The notes under the pieces were generated by a model, which saw nothing but the letters and a program-made list of their open reading frames with translations, was not told where the DNA came from and made no database searches. A DNA stretch of 64,000 bases, taken from positions 1,054,001-1,118,000 of the forward strand of contig JALBUN010000009.1 of the NCBI GenBank assembly GCA_025174535.1, read 5' to 3'. This DNA is from Cantharellus purpuraceus (Eukaryota > Basidiomycota > Agaricomycetes > Cantharellales > Hydnaceae). Numbering within the stretch: position 1 is the first letter of the stretch; the number at the start of each line of letters is the position of its first letter. Shown one piece after another: positions 31,735 through 43,027 of the stretch. The position numbers were made by a program, and so were the translations under genes.

Positions 31735-34700
31735 TCAGTGGGATGATACCATATTGTCCCACTGTGAACTCCCCCTTAATCCAAGCATGGGTACAAACTT
31801 CCAGTGTTTGTATCTTGGAAGGCCTTTTGTGAGGATGTCAGCTGGCATTTCCATGCCTGGGAGGTGTCGAAGCATGATGTCACCATCACCCATGTGTTCA
31901 CAGGTATAGTGGTATTGCACATCGATGTGTTTCAAGCGCGCATGAAACGATGGGTCTCATGTGAGGGAGATAGAGCCATTGTTGTTGCTGTAGACACTTG
32001 TTCGGAAGGATGCTGTTATACAATATTCTGATGTATGTACATCAGAATTTTAATAATGATCATAAAAATAGGGAGTTACAATCTGGATATCTTTAAAGAT
32101 TTCGGATATCCGAGTTTTTTTGGATATCTTAAATTTTTATGAATATAAATATATATTTCATATTTTAATAAACTTTAAAGATGTTATGGATGAACATAAT
32201 TGTTTATATGAATATAACAGTAATGTATTAATATTATTGGTATAATAGAGAATATTTAGATATACAAATGCCAGGTGAGGATTCAAGGTACATGAGATTA
32301 TTTTACCAGTATAGTACAAGAAAGAATGAATGAAAGAAATTAAGTGTAGCAGGAGTAGAATATTCCCTTGAAGCAGTTGCCACCGGTAAATTAAAAAAAA
32401 GAATTATTTTTGAGAATCATGTCAAAATATCAAAATATGTTTTAAATCTAAGTAAATTATATAAATTTGAGAATCATGTATGAAATATCAAAATATGTTT
32501 TAATATAAGTATATTATATAAAATTTGAGGAAATGGGTTGTATATACATATTTGATGTATTTTTGAACAAGCATTGTAGATGCATGTAGTCTTTTGTGAA
32601 TATCCAAAGGATACTAAGAGTTGATGTAGCCATATAGCTTCTTTTGCGGTGTGGCAGCTAGCAACATATTCAGCTTCGCAACTGGACATTGTGACACATG
32701 CCTGCCATTTCGTGCTCCATGATATAGCTCCAGAGCCAAGCATGAATAGGTAACTGGATGTCGAGCGATGGGAGTCCTTGCAGCTGGAGTGATCAGAGTT
32801 GGTGTATGCTGTGAGGTTAGCTGTGGTGAAGCCACCGAGGATGAGCCATAGATCTTTTGTACCATGTAAGTACCTGATAACATGCTGAACAGCAGTCCAG
32901 TGAGCAGGTCCTGGGTTTGTGTTAAACTGGCTCAGTTTGTTAGTTGCAAAAGTGATGTTGGGGCATGTAGCAATGGATGGCCACATGAGTGAACCAATTG
33001 CTGCACGGTAAGGGATGTGATCCATGGCACGTTTCTCAGCATCCATCACCACTGGGGGATAGCTCGCTACTGAGAATGACATTAGAGTCCATTGGTGTGG
33101 AGACAATGTATCCATCTTCAAGTCCAAATTTTGCAACCAATGCTTCGATGTATGCCGTTTGTGACAAGGATATAGTGTGTCTGGGGCAGTCACATGAGAT
33201 AGCCATTCCAAGGAACCATCTGATATCTCCAAGGTCGACAATCTTGAAAGCCTTTTTGAGATCATTGATTAGGGTATCAATCACAACTTTTGAGGTTGCA
33301 GCTACAGCCATGTTGTCCACATGAACAGTGAGCATGCATTCTCCTATTTGTGTCTTACACTTGTAGACACTGTGGTCCTCTGTGAGCCATGTGAATCCGA
33401 TCCTAGTCAACTCATCATGGAGACATGTATACCAGCATCGGCCTTCCTGTTTTAGTCCATACAGAGATGTGTTCATATGACACACCCAGTCCTCTTTTCC
33501 CAGTTCTCGCCAACCTTCCGGTTGTTCCATGTAAATCTCCTCATTGAGGGTGCTATAGAGGAATGCCGTCTTAACATCAAGCTGTCGTATTTCCCAGTCT
33601 AGTGATGCTGCAATGTGTAGCAGGGTTCTCACGGACTCCATGCGTGCAACTGGGGCATATGTGTCAGTGTAATCAAGTCCTGGGATCTGTGAGTACCCTT
33701 TGCGACAACACAGACTTTTCAACGGGTGACCTCATTGTGTTCATGGAAGTGCGCACAGCTTCCAATAATATTTCTGCCTGCAGGGACAGATGAGCGAGGA
33801 ACAAGGGTCCAGACCCCATGTTTCCATATGGATGCCATCTCATCATCATAACTGTCATCCCAGTACTCGGCATCATAGGCCTGCATTGCCTCCTTATAAG
33901 TATGGGGGTCATCGCTTGTTACTAGGGTTTGCTCGCCATCAGCTCCGGTGTGTTGCACAGGGGCAGGTGCACTAGCTCACTGATCATTGAGGAGGCGCTG
34001 TCAGTGTACCTCATGTATCTCTTGCACTGCTCTGGTGAGACGTGTGGTGTGAGGAAGGGACTGCATAGCAGCGCCTGCTTCAGAGAGCTGGGGTATTTGG
34101 GTAGAACATCAGAGGGGGGTGGGGTTTCTGGTAGCAGAGGAGGTAGTTCCATTGGTTCTACCTCAATGGGATGGGGTGGTATTGGTTCCAAGGGTAATGT
34201 GATGCGAATTGATGCATCGTCAGTAGTATTGTCGTTGTTGTCTTGGTTTGCAATGACACTGGGGCAGAATGGGTGAGGGACGAAGTCCTTGTGTTCTATG
34301 AATTGCACATTTCACGATACCATAATTCTACCTGTAGTGGGGTTGTAACACCTTGGAAACCTGTGAGTAGCCAACTAATGGGCATTCAATGGAACGTGTA
34401 TAAATTTTGGGTTGGTCCTCATGTTGAATGAGTATGAAGGCTTTGCAGCCTAGTCACGTAGGTTTGAAAGATCTGGTTTTTGACTGTAGTAGGCCTCATA
34501 CAGGGTCTTGTTTTTCAAATTCCTTGTGGGGGTCCTATCCTTGATGTATGCAGCAGTTAGGAGGCACTCACCCCATAATTTGGATGGGAATGCGTTCTCA
34601 GACATTATAGCACGTGCGCAATTGATTAGTGTGTGGTGGCATCTTTCCAACTTGCCATTCTGTGCTGAGGTGTAGGGGGCAGTAACCTGATGTTGAATGC

Positions 34701-36633
34701 CCTGTTCACGAAGGTACATTTTGAATTGGGTGGATGTGAATCCACCCCCATTGTCGGTCCGGTATGTCTGAACATTGAGGCCAGTTTCCTTTTCGACGAG
34801 TGTGCACCATTCTTTGAAGCATTGGGTAGCATCATTCCTCCTTTTCAATATGTAGACCCATGTCTTGTCAGAACAGTCATCAATAAAGTTCAATGCGTAC
34901 AATGCGCCATCTGGTGTGTGGACATCTTCAGGTCCTGTAATATCAGAGTGGACTTTTTCAAGCAGCCTTGTCGCTCTCCTGCCCTCCCACTTCTTTGGTA
35001 CTGGTGTCTTAGTCTGTTTTCCAAGGACACAGTGTTCACAAAGTGGTGGGAGTCTGGACAAGTCAATGGGCATACCTTTTGCAAGGTGCTTGTCAGCCAT
35101 CTCAATGATAGAGGGGTAATTGACATGGCCTAGCCGGCAATGCCAAGTTTTGAGGTCAGGGATGGCTCAGGCTACATGGGCATGCTCAAAAATTGGTGCC
35201 TGCAAATCTAGATGGTACAGTCCTTTTCCTTTGTGAGTGCTGTCTGTGATAATTTTAGAGCCCCTATAGATAGTGCACTGGTTTGTGGCGAATGTGGTTG
35301 TAAGGCCCTGGTCATCTAAGCAACCAATGGACACAAGTCGAATGTTAGCCCAGGGAACATATAGGGCATTGTTGAGTGTGAGGTGATGATTTTTGCTGCA
35401 CTTGAGAATGATCTTTCCTATGCTGATGGCAGCAATTGTAGTGCCACTGAAGCCTTGAATGTCTCTGGGTTCAATAGGTGTAAGCTCAGTAAAATCACTT
35501 CTATGTGGCGATATATGGCTCATGCATGCAGAGTCAGCAGTGAACTTCGTAGAGGGGTGAGAGACACAAGCGAGTTCAGCATCAGTGAGTGGCCTGATAT
35601 CCATGTTATTGATAGGGGTGGCAGTAGTGTTGTCAGCTTTCCCCTCAATAGAACATGTCTCGACTGTGGTACAAGATATGTGACCATCAGCAGGATGCTT
35701 TTCAAAATATGATTTAAAACGTTCAGGCCTTTTTGCTGAGGGGGACATAGCAGCCATAGCCATGTTGCAGGAGTCAGATCCACTCTCATCCTCTTCTGCA
35801 ATGGCGGTAGTGGTAGTCTTTGCTGTCTTTTTATCAGTCTTCTTCTTCCTCAATTCTTGTGCCTTTTTCGCTTTTAGCTCTTTGTACCAGTCGAGCATCT
35901 GACCCTCAGCACTGCCACCCTCTTCCCAGCAGGTCTTGATGGTATGCCAACGGGCTTTGCAGTTAGTGCATGTCAGAGTTGAGCGGTTTGCCTTGGGTGG
36001 GCTGTTGGGTGCAGATCGGGCAGCAAGTGCAATTTCCTGGGCTTTCTTATTATTGATGTCTTGAAATTCCACTTCAAGGTGTGCGATAATGTCTTTAGAC
36101 GTGAGGGAGGTGGTACTGGTGGTCATGAATCCGATCAGGCTTTTACAAATCCATTCAAAGCCACTGTTGGATAGGGCTTGCAATAGTAGCATGATAAGCC
36201 ACTCCTCCTCTGTTGGGGGTTTTGGGTCATAGATAATAGCGAGTTGGTCTTTTAATTTGTTGATGGTGTTGTCAAATGAATCGTGAGATGTGAAGCGTAT
36301 CCTGATTGCTGCCTGTAGAGCATTCATTTTGGATATGATGCCATGTTGATAGGTCTTGGACTTGAGAAACCCCCAGGCCTCACATGCTGTGGTGAAGTCT
36401 TCAATACCACATCTCAGCAGGTAGTCAACAATTTGACAAAGAGCACTGACAATCCGATCATTTGTGTCAGCCCAGATTGAGAATAGCTCAGCTTTGGTGG
36501 GCTTCACGCTATTTGGGCCTTCAATGAAGCTCCATAGGCCCTGACATCTGAGCGATGCCTTGCATTCACTAGACCACAGCTGCCATTTTCCAGCCTTGAG
36601 AATGCCAACATTTTTCATCTTTACATCTGTCAT
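31735..36633 (-). pseudogene. Copia 2 gag–pol polyprotein, broken
   Basis: Gag starts at 36,633 (MTDVKMKNVG) and carries the UBN2-like capsid and a knuckle-like CTNCKARWHTIKTC. Protease is KFTADSACMSH. A stop near 35,170 precedes the integrase zinc site WHCRLGHVNYP with CEHCVLGKQ. The integrase core has HSDITGPE, RTDNGGGF and NGKLERCHH. RT has DYTDTYAPVAR and QLDVKTAFLYS; the YVDD box is decayed to HVDN. RNase H has SSCEAEYVA, an AT-rich insertion, then KHIDVQYHYT. TGA replaces expected CGA Arg codons at several places (for example VS-stop-NVQF near 34,313). Confidence 0.9.
31995..32575. mobile_element. AT-rich 581-bp insertion with TSD GTAGA (MITE-like)
   Basis: Splits Copia 2 RNase H. GTAGA flanks it at 31,990–31,994 and 32,576–32,580. 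Ends are CACTTGTTCGG and GAACAAGCATT, giving a short imperfect inverted terminus (CTTGTTC/GAACAAG). It is very AT-rich and has no ORF. It contains the perfect palindrome TTCTGATGTA-TG-TACATCAGAA (32,026–32,047) and two imperfect ~65-bp direct repeats (32,400–32,530). A non-autonomous DNA element is likely, of unknown superfamily. Confidence 0.6.
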
Positions 36634-36763
36634 TGTAGGATGAATGATATGCTTGGCTTTAGGACAGTTGTTTGGGGTCGGGCACGATGGTGTTGTGTTA
36701 GGGGATAATGTTATATCTGACTAGGCTCCACATGTATATGAAGAATTAAAGCATGGATGGGAT

Positions 36764-36773
36764 GCCCATAACC
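36764..36773 (-). promoter_or_regulatory. Half-tRNA primer-binding site of Copia 2
   Basis: Immediately inside the 5' LTR the minus strand is GGTTATGGGC, complementary to GCCCATAACC, the anticodon arm of initiator tRNA-Met. Drosophila copia is known to prime from a tRNA-iMet fragment cut in the anticodon loop. That this element does the same is inferred from the match. Confidence 0.6.
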
Positions 36774-37051
36774 TGTTGGGAGCAGAATACTATGCCATAG
36801 TTCAGCTCAGTCTACACAGTATGAGTGTAAAGACTATTATGTACTACCTATGCTGTAGTTCAGCTAAGGCATGGGTAGACATGAGTACAAATGGTGAACA
36901 GTAACTAAGTAGAATATCTCACCTCAGTCTACATGGTATGAGTGTAAAGACTGAGGAGAGAGGACGGAGGTATAACATCAATATATACTACTTTGTTGTG
37001 GGTGTTTGTAGGCTCATGATCTATGACTCTCGATCCAATTCCAACAAATAG

Positions 37052-37821
37052 GTAGAAGGATTAGTCAGCTCCTGTAGATACAGTATATAAGGAGGCCATT
37101 TTGCCTCTGAATAAATAACCATTTCTACCCCATCATTTGCACATCAGTGTGGCTAGAGTGACATACAGTGTCATCCTCTATATCTCAGTAACTGTTGATT
37201 GTCCAGTTCAAGGGTTGCTTACAGTTGTGTAACTGTTTTCAATTGCACTTGAAGTAGTGATTGTCCTTGAAGTAGTGATTGTCCTTGAAGTAGTGATTGT
37301 CCTGCTTTGGGCATGAATGTAGTATCTACCTCACATGACTATGAATCTACAGGGTGAGATTGTCTGTCAATAGTCTGCCATTAGTGCTCTTGTTTAAGTT
37401 ACTAGTGTGTACTGCCTTTGCAGAGCATTAGGATCTTGAACTCATATGAAGCAATTGCTAGACTACTTCACACATTGCTGTTACCCCCTTCAGAGTGTCA
37501 CTGGTTGGACAGTCAGATTCATCCACCTACTTCCTCTAGCCTCTAAGTGCATTCCCCTCATTTTGGAATATCTGGACCCCTAAGTGTCTGTGAACTCTAG
37601 ACTCTGGAAGTCTTATTCATTCCCTACTGCTAAGAAATGTATTACCTTCCTGCATATTGTCTGCATTGACCATTACAATGGATTGTAACCAAAGTACAAA
37701 CATTAAATCGTTTCTGGAGTTGTGCTGCAGTAGGATTTGACATTCTTCTCAGCTGTTCATTCATGGAATTGTGGTGATTTAGAGTTTGCCCTAACACCAT
37801 AATTTTGTGGGTTCCAAAACA
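37052..37821 (+). repeat. A2 repeat, 3' part (after Copia 2)
   Basis: Continues A2 from GTAGAAGGATTAG through the TATATAAGGAGG box (37,085) to GGTTCCAAAACA. A 20-bp unit ending AGTAGTGATTGTCCT is triplicated near 37,250–37,300, unlike other copies. Confidence 0.85.
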
Positions 37822-37965
37822 ATATCACAGAATTGATCCATGATGTGATGACAAGATTGGTCATACCATCAAAGACTAAAAGCCCTCTGAGCACTGCAAC
37901 CAGTGCCAATAATCATGAAGCTGTATGCTCTGAAGGGACTTCAAAAACTGATTGAGGAGTTAATG
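37822..37965. other. Short unassigned spacer
   Basis: 144 bp between A2 and the Copia 3 LTR with no frame or repeat I can identify; probably old retroelement DNA. Confidence 0.3.
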
Positions 37966-40895
37966 TGTTAAGCAGACACGTTGCCATTATAGTAAACAAC
38001 TCAGTCTTGTGAAACAGAAAGACTATATTCCGACAAACCTATAGTAAACAACTACAAGGATTGTCAGCTACTGAAGAAATAGAACATAGGGATATTTACC
38101 TCAGTCTTGTGAAACAGAAAGACTGAGGTACTAAACTACATAGTAAGTATTAAATAAACCAGCAGAACTGCCCCTATTGATGACTCCAGTCAAGATCTGT
38201 AGTCACACTTGTGGACTGTAGTGGATCCCATTAGGGACACCTCATTCTGTCCAACATGCCCACTCATGATGCGTCCTCAAAGTCATGACCCAAGCCCATT
38301 CCCTTCACAAATACCTCAAACTTCTGCTTTGGAAGTCCCTTGGTGAGTACATCCACGATTTGTTCTCCTGTGGGAATGAAATCCAGAACTAACTCCTCCT
38401 CAGCAATTTCCTCCTCAGCAATTTTTTCGCGAAGGAAATGATAGTGAATGTCTATATGCTTCATTCGATCATGGAATTCTGGATTCTTTGCAAGGGCAAT
38501 CGCAGATTGGTTATCCATAATGAGATGAGTTGGCGAGTCCTGTGCTTGTCCTATTTCTGACAAGAAAATTCTAATCCATGTTGCTTCCTTTGCAGCATGT
38601 GCGCCGGCCGTGTATTCGGCTTCGGTACTTGATTGAGCAGTCGAGTGCTGCTTGCGTGAGCTCCAACTAATTGTGCCACCATTCAACAGGAATATGTAGC
38701 CCGTAATGGAACGATGATCGTTCTTGTCGGCGGCCCAGTCTGCATCAGCGTAACCAGTGAGTGTCTTATTCTTTCCATTCCCAAACACAAGGCTCATGCT
38801 CTGTGTGCCGTGAAGATAGCGAAATACGCGTTTTAGCGCATTCCAATGCTCATCGCCTGGATTTGCCGCAAACTGGCTTAAGACACCCACTGCATGTGCA
38901 AGGTCAGGCCTTGTTCCAATCATGGCATACATGAGGATCCCACCACACTCTGGTAGGTTGTGGCATCCATCTCTGGTGTCGATAACTTCATCAATGACAA
39001 GTTTGGCACCATAGGAGTTGAAATGGAGTGGCAGTTAGCCATACCATGTCAATCCAGCACATCCATTATATACTGGCACTGTGAGACCTTCAGCATATGG
39101 TTCTTGCGATCTCTGGTGACCTCCATGCCAAGAATCCAGTGAGCTTCACCAAGGTCTGTCATTTCAAATCTTCTGTTTAGCTCAGATTTGATATTCTCAA
39201 CTGCCACTAGTGAATTTGAAAACAGCAATAGATCGTCCACGTAAATTGCAATAATTATGCATGTTCCGCCATTTGACCAGCAGAAAATGCCATGATCTGA
39301 GTGGCATCATTTGAAGTTCAACTTCTCAAATTCGGTGCATATCTTGTTATACCATTGTCGGCTCGCTTGCTTAAGTCCATATAGGCCTTTCTTCAGCCTC
39401 CATACAACGTCCGTCTTTCAGAAACCAGGAGGTAAATGCATATATATCTCCTCATCTAAGTCTCCATTAAGGAACACTGTCTTGATGTCCATCTGGTGCA
39501 ATTCCAGATCGTCTTGAGCCGCAAGAGCAAGTAGCATCCGAATTGAGGTAAATTTAGCCACTGGTGCAAAGGTTTCGGTGTAATCGTTTCGGTGTAATCA
39601 ATGCTTGCAACCTGTGTAAAGCCACATGCAACAAACCATGCCTTATATCTGGTAATTTCTCCATCCAGTCCCCTTTTTACCTTGAATACCCACTTACAAT
39701 CTACTACCTTTCGGCCTTTAGGATGTTCAACTTCATATAACTCTGTTTTGACAAAGGACATGAGTTCCTCGGCACAGGTGGCCTTCCAGAGCGATGCATC
39801 TGGACCAGACATGGCTTCATCATAAGTTTGGGGTTCCTTGTTTGTCTGCGCCATATTCACTTCATTTGCACCCACTAAAGCAGGCTTTGGTTTTTGACCA
39901 TATGAGGTTACATTGTAGCCTGGATCATCATCAGGAATAGGGGAACAATGAGTTCGTCCAGATCGACGAGGTTCAGGATGTGGCGGTGGCAGTATGGGAG
40001 TGGAGTTGTTGACCAATGGTGGTATGTCATCCTCATCACTTTCTCCACTGCTAAGCTCACTATCTGGTCTGTCCACATTCTCTAGGACTGTGGTTGCTTC
40101 GTCCTCAGAGTCTTCGAGCTCTGTGGGTGGAATTGAGGAAACAGAAGTAGTTGGTTCCATCTCAGAGAGTGGATCAACTTCAATAAGTACTCGTTCCTGC
40201 TCCTTCCCAACATCTTCTTCGAAGATAACATCTCGGGACTCATATACAGTGCCAGTGCGGCGATCAATGCAGCGGTAAGCCTTCTTATTAGCCACATATC
40301 CAATGAAGACACACTGAACTGTCTTTGAATCCAGTTTGCACCATTTTTCATCCGGGACATGGACATAGGCCTTACAGCCAAATATGTGGAATCAGTTCAA
40401 GTCTGGTGAGTTGCCGCTCCACTTTGTGTATGGTATACCACCTGACAGGGCTCAAGTAGGTACAATGTTTCAAATGTGTGCTGCATATTCCACAGCATCT
40501 GCCCAATATGAGTTTGGTAAATTGGCATCATGAAGCATGCTCCGAGCCGACTCAACTAAGGTGCGGTTCATTTGTTCTGCCATGCCGTTTTCCTCTGGTG
40601 TGTAAGCATTGGTCCTCTCATGTTGAATACCCTTTGCTAGTAGATACGCATGAAAATTCTGAGAGGTATATTTGCCTCCACCATCGCTCCTCAAGTTTTG
40701 GATGCAAGCTCCTGTTTCGGCTTCCACATGTTCAACGAAGGCCTTGAAATGATGTAATACCTCGCTTTTCTCCTTCATAAAGGCTACATGCAGATACTGA
40801 GAGGCATCATCAATAAAGGTTGCAAAGTAGGAATAACCGGTGTGTGATGTGACCTGCATCTTTCCACAGACATCTGAATAGATGCGAGCAAGTGC
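37966..40895 (-). mobile_element. Copia retrotransposon 3, 5' part missing
   Basis: Minus strand: integrase, RT and RNase H followed by a 291-bp 3' LTR (37,966–38,256, ends TGTTGGACAGAATG and GCTTAACA). The LTR contains two direct copies of CAGTCTTGTGAAACAG. The element is cut at 40,895 by A1; gag, protease, the integrase zinc site and the 5' LTR are absent. Different from Copia 2 in sequence throughout. Confidence 0.88.
38264..40870 (-). pseudogene. Copia 3 pol: integrase, RT and RNase H, broken
   Basis: The integrase core has FATFIDDAS, LRSDGGGKYTS and EENGMAEQMNRT. The linker is acidic. RT has KVVDCKWVFKVKRG, a frameshift at DYTET (a 14-bp duplication), and an intact IYVDDLLLFSN near 39,235. 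RNase H has TGYADADWAAD, STEAEYTAG, NQSAIALAKNP and KHIDIHYHFLR. It ends DFEDAS. A stop interrupts YIMDVLD near 39,047. Better preserved than Copia 2 in its catalytic boxes. Confidence 0.9.
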
Positions 40896-42327
40896 TGTAT
40901 GGGAACCACCTTTTCCCTATCAAATTCCATTTATGCAGCACCAATGTGCTATTCTTTGCTTTTCCATTCCTAAATATCTGCATATATTTGATGCTTGTAC
41001 CTGGAATGGACTTATTCAAATATTCTCTATTTTTCCATATTTTTTCAGGAATATTCCATGCAGAACTCAGCTCAGAATCATTTATTTCTGCTGTGCTACA
41101 GTTGTGGACCCATAGGCGCCCACAAACCTTCGCGCAGCCGGCTCTCCCCTTTTGGACCAGGCATTTGGCCTGAATTCAAGCTCAGATGTCTCTGATCAAT
41201 AAATATTCTCTAACTTAACAACCACAGCCTCTCAGGGCACTATTTTCCGTGCAGATCATCACATGACATGTGGCTATCCATGGCTGTCCAAACCAGTGCA
41301 GAAAACAGGGTGGACACCCTTCTTTTTGCCTGATCAGTGCCTAGCTCAGGGATCAGATCAGCTGATGGGTGATCAAATCAGGTGATTGCCTTGGAATATT
41401 CTACCCCTTTCCATAACATTCTAGCTGTTTCCTTCTATTATTAGATAGAACTTTCCAGAACCATTATTCAGCTCCTGATCAGTGTTAGTGCTGTGATCAG
41501 ATCCTGTGATTGGCTTGGAATATTCTACCCCTTTCTTCCACCTTCCACAACCTTCCAGTAGTTTCCATCTATTAATAGGTAGAATATTCCAGAACCATTA
41601 GTCAGCCCCTGTAAATACAATATATAAGGAGGCCATTCTGCCTCTGAAAGAAGAACATATCATCATATTCTACCCATCTTCTGCACACCAGTGTGACTAG
41701 AGTGACATACAGTGTCATCCTCTATCTCAGTAACTGTTGATTACCAGTTCAAGGATCTTTTACAGTTGTGTAACTGTACTTGATTGCACTTCAAGTAGTG
41801 ATATTCCTGCTTTGGGCGTGAGTGTAGTATCTGCCTCACGTGACTACGAATCTACAGGGTGAGATTGTCTGTCGATAGTCCTGCCATTAGTGCTCTTGTT
41901 TAAGTTACTAGTGTGTACTGCCTTTGCAGAGCATTAGAAGCTTGAACTCGTGTGAAGCAGTTGCTAGACTACTTCACACATTGCTGTTACCCGCTTCTGA
42001 GTGCCACTGGTTGGACGGTTGGATTCATCCACCTACTTCCTTTAGCCTCTAAGTGCATTCCCATCTTTTTGGAATATCTGGACCCCTAAGCATCCGTGAA
42101 CTCTAGACTCTGGAAGTCTTATTCATTTCTTGCTGCTAAGAAACGTATTACCTTTCTGCGTATAGTCTGCATTGACCAATACAAAGGATTGTAACCAAAG
42201 TACAAACGTTAAATCGTTTCTGGAGTTGTGCTGCAGCAGGGTTTGATATTCTTCTCAGCTGTTCATTCACGGAATTGTGGTGATTTAGAGTTTGCCCTAA
42301 CACCATAATTTTGCGGGTTCCAAAACA
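40896..42327 (+). repeat. A1 LTR-like repeat, full length (1,432 bp)
   Basis: Nearly identical to 1,696–3,127. The left flank is Copia 3 integrase (CAAGTGC), the right flank is CCTTC and then the LTR minisatellite. No target duplication, so at least one side arose by recombination. Confidence 0.88.
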
Positions 42328-42549
42328 CCTTCTACAACTCCAACCAAACCTCCAACCAAACCTCCAACCAAACCTCCAACCAAACCTCCAACCAAACCTC
42401 CAACCAAACCTCCAACCAAACCTCCAACCAAACCTCCAACCAAACCTCCAACCAAACCTCCAACCAAACCTCCAACCAAACCTCCAACCAAACCTCCAAC
42501 CAAACCTCCAACCCAATCTCCAACCCCCAATCGGACCTAGTGCGTAACA
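42328..42549 (+). repeat. E-family LTR 3' piece with expanded 12-bp minisatellite
   Basis: About 14–15 units of CCAACCAAACCT (42,338–42,510) followed by the LTR end CCCCCAATCGGACC…GCGTAACA. Units are almost identical. They read as LQPN or GWRF repeats in translation, but there is no sign of coding. At 42,549 the end is fused head-on to an LTR in the opposite direction. Confidence 0.85.
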
Positions 42550-43027
42550 CTAGGTCTAATTGGGGTCAGAGTTTGGGTCGGAGTTTGGTCCAGAGTTGGA
42601 GTGGGAATCAGGGTGCATCATGGGGGTCAGAATGGACTTGGCTTCAGCTTATATGCTGCACCCTCACTAATACCTGTGTCTGAGATTTCAGAGATGGAGT
42701 ATGACTTAGACAGTTGGGATCAGACTTAGGAGCTAGGCATGATTCAATATTCAAACTGGGGAATGAAGTCCCCAGTCAGGCAACTTAAATACATATTTGA
42801 AATCTAATAATAATTACTCTGGTGATGGCTCTCCAAGGCCAATGGCCTTATGTGAATATGTCTGAGTCTGATGGGGATGGATGTCCAGGTTCCTATGGTG
42901 ATGCTGATGCATCAATCGGAACCAGAGGTGGATGAGCAAGATCAACAGTGACAATCAGACAGACTAAATGGAGATGTGATGGTTTCCAAATGGAGTATAG
43001 ATTTCATGTGCATGGGGATCTGGGCAT

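Larger units (their letters stand above)
31455..37046 (-). mobile_element. Copia retrotransposon 2, complete in outline, TSD AATAG
   Basis: 5,592 bp on the minus strand with two 273-bp LTRs (31,455–31,727 and 36,774–37,046; TG…CA). AATAG flanks it at 31,450–31,454 and 37,047–37,051, and removal restores A2. A polypurine tract GAGGGGGAG abuts the 3' LTR. The primer site next to the 5' LTR matches the initiator tRNA-Met anticodon stem. The LTRs differ at six bases, all at former CpG sites. Gag–pol is full in order but broken by stops and frameshifts. Confidence 0.93.

Noticed and set aside
31455..37046. RIP of the ascomycete type
   Set aside because: The changes are at CpG, not concentrated at CpA, and the window is otherwise basidiomycete-like.
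42330..42520. CRISPR-like repeat array
   Set aside because: Contiguous 12-bp tandem units without spacers in a eukaryotic LTR.
42297..42550. Open frames of GWRF, LQPN or WLEV repeats on both strands
   Set aside because: All are readings of the 12-bp LTR minisatellite, whose length being a multiple of three keeps every frame open.
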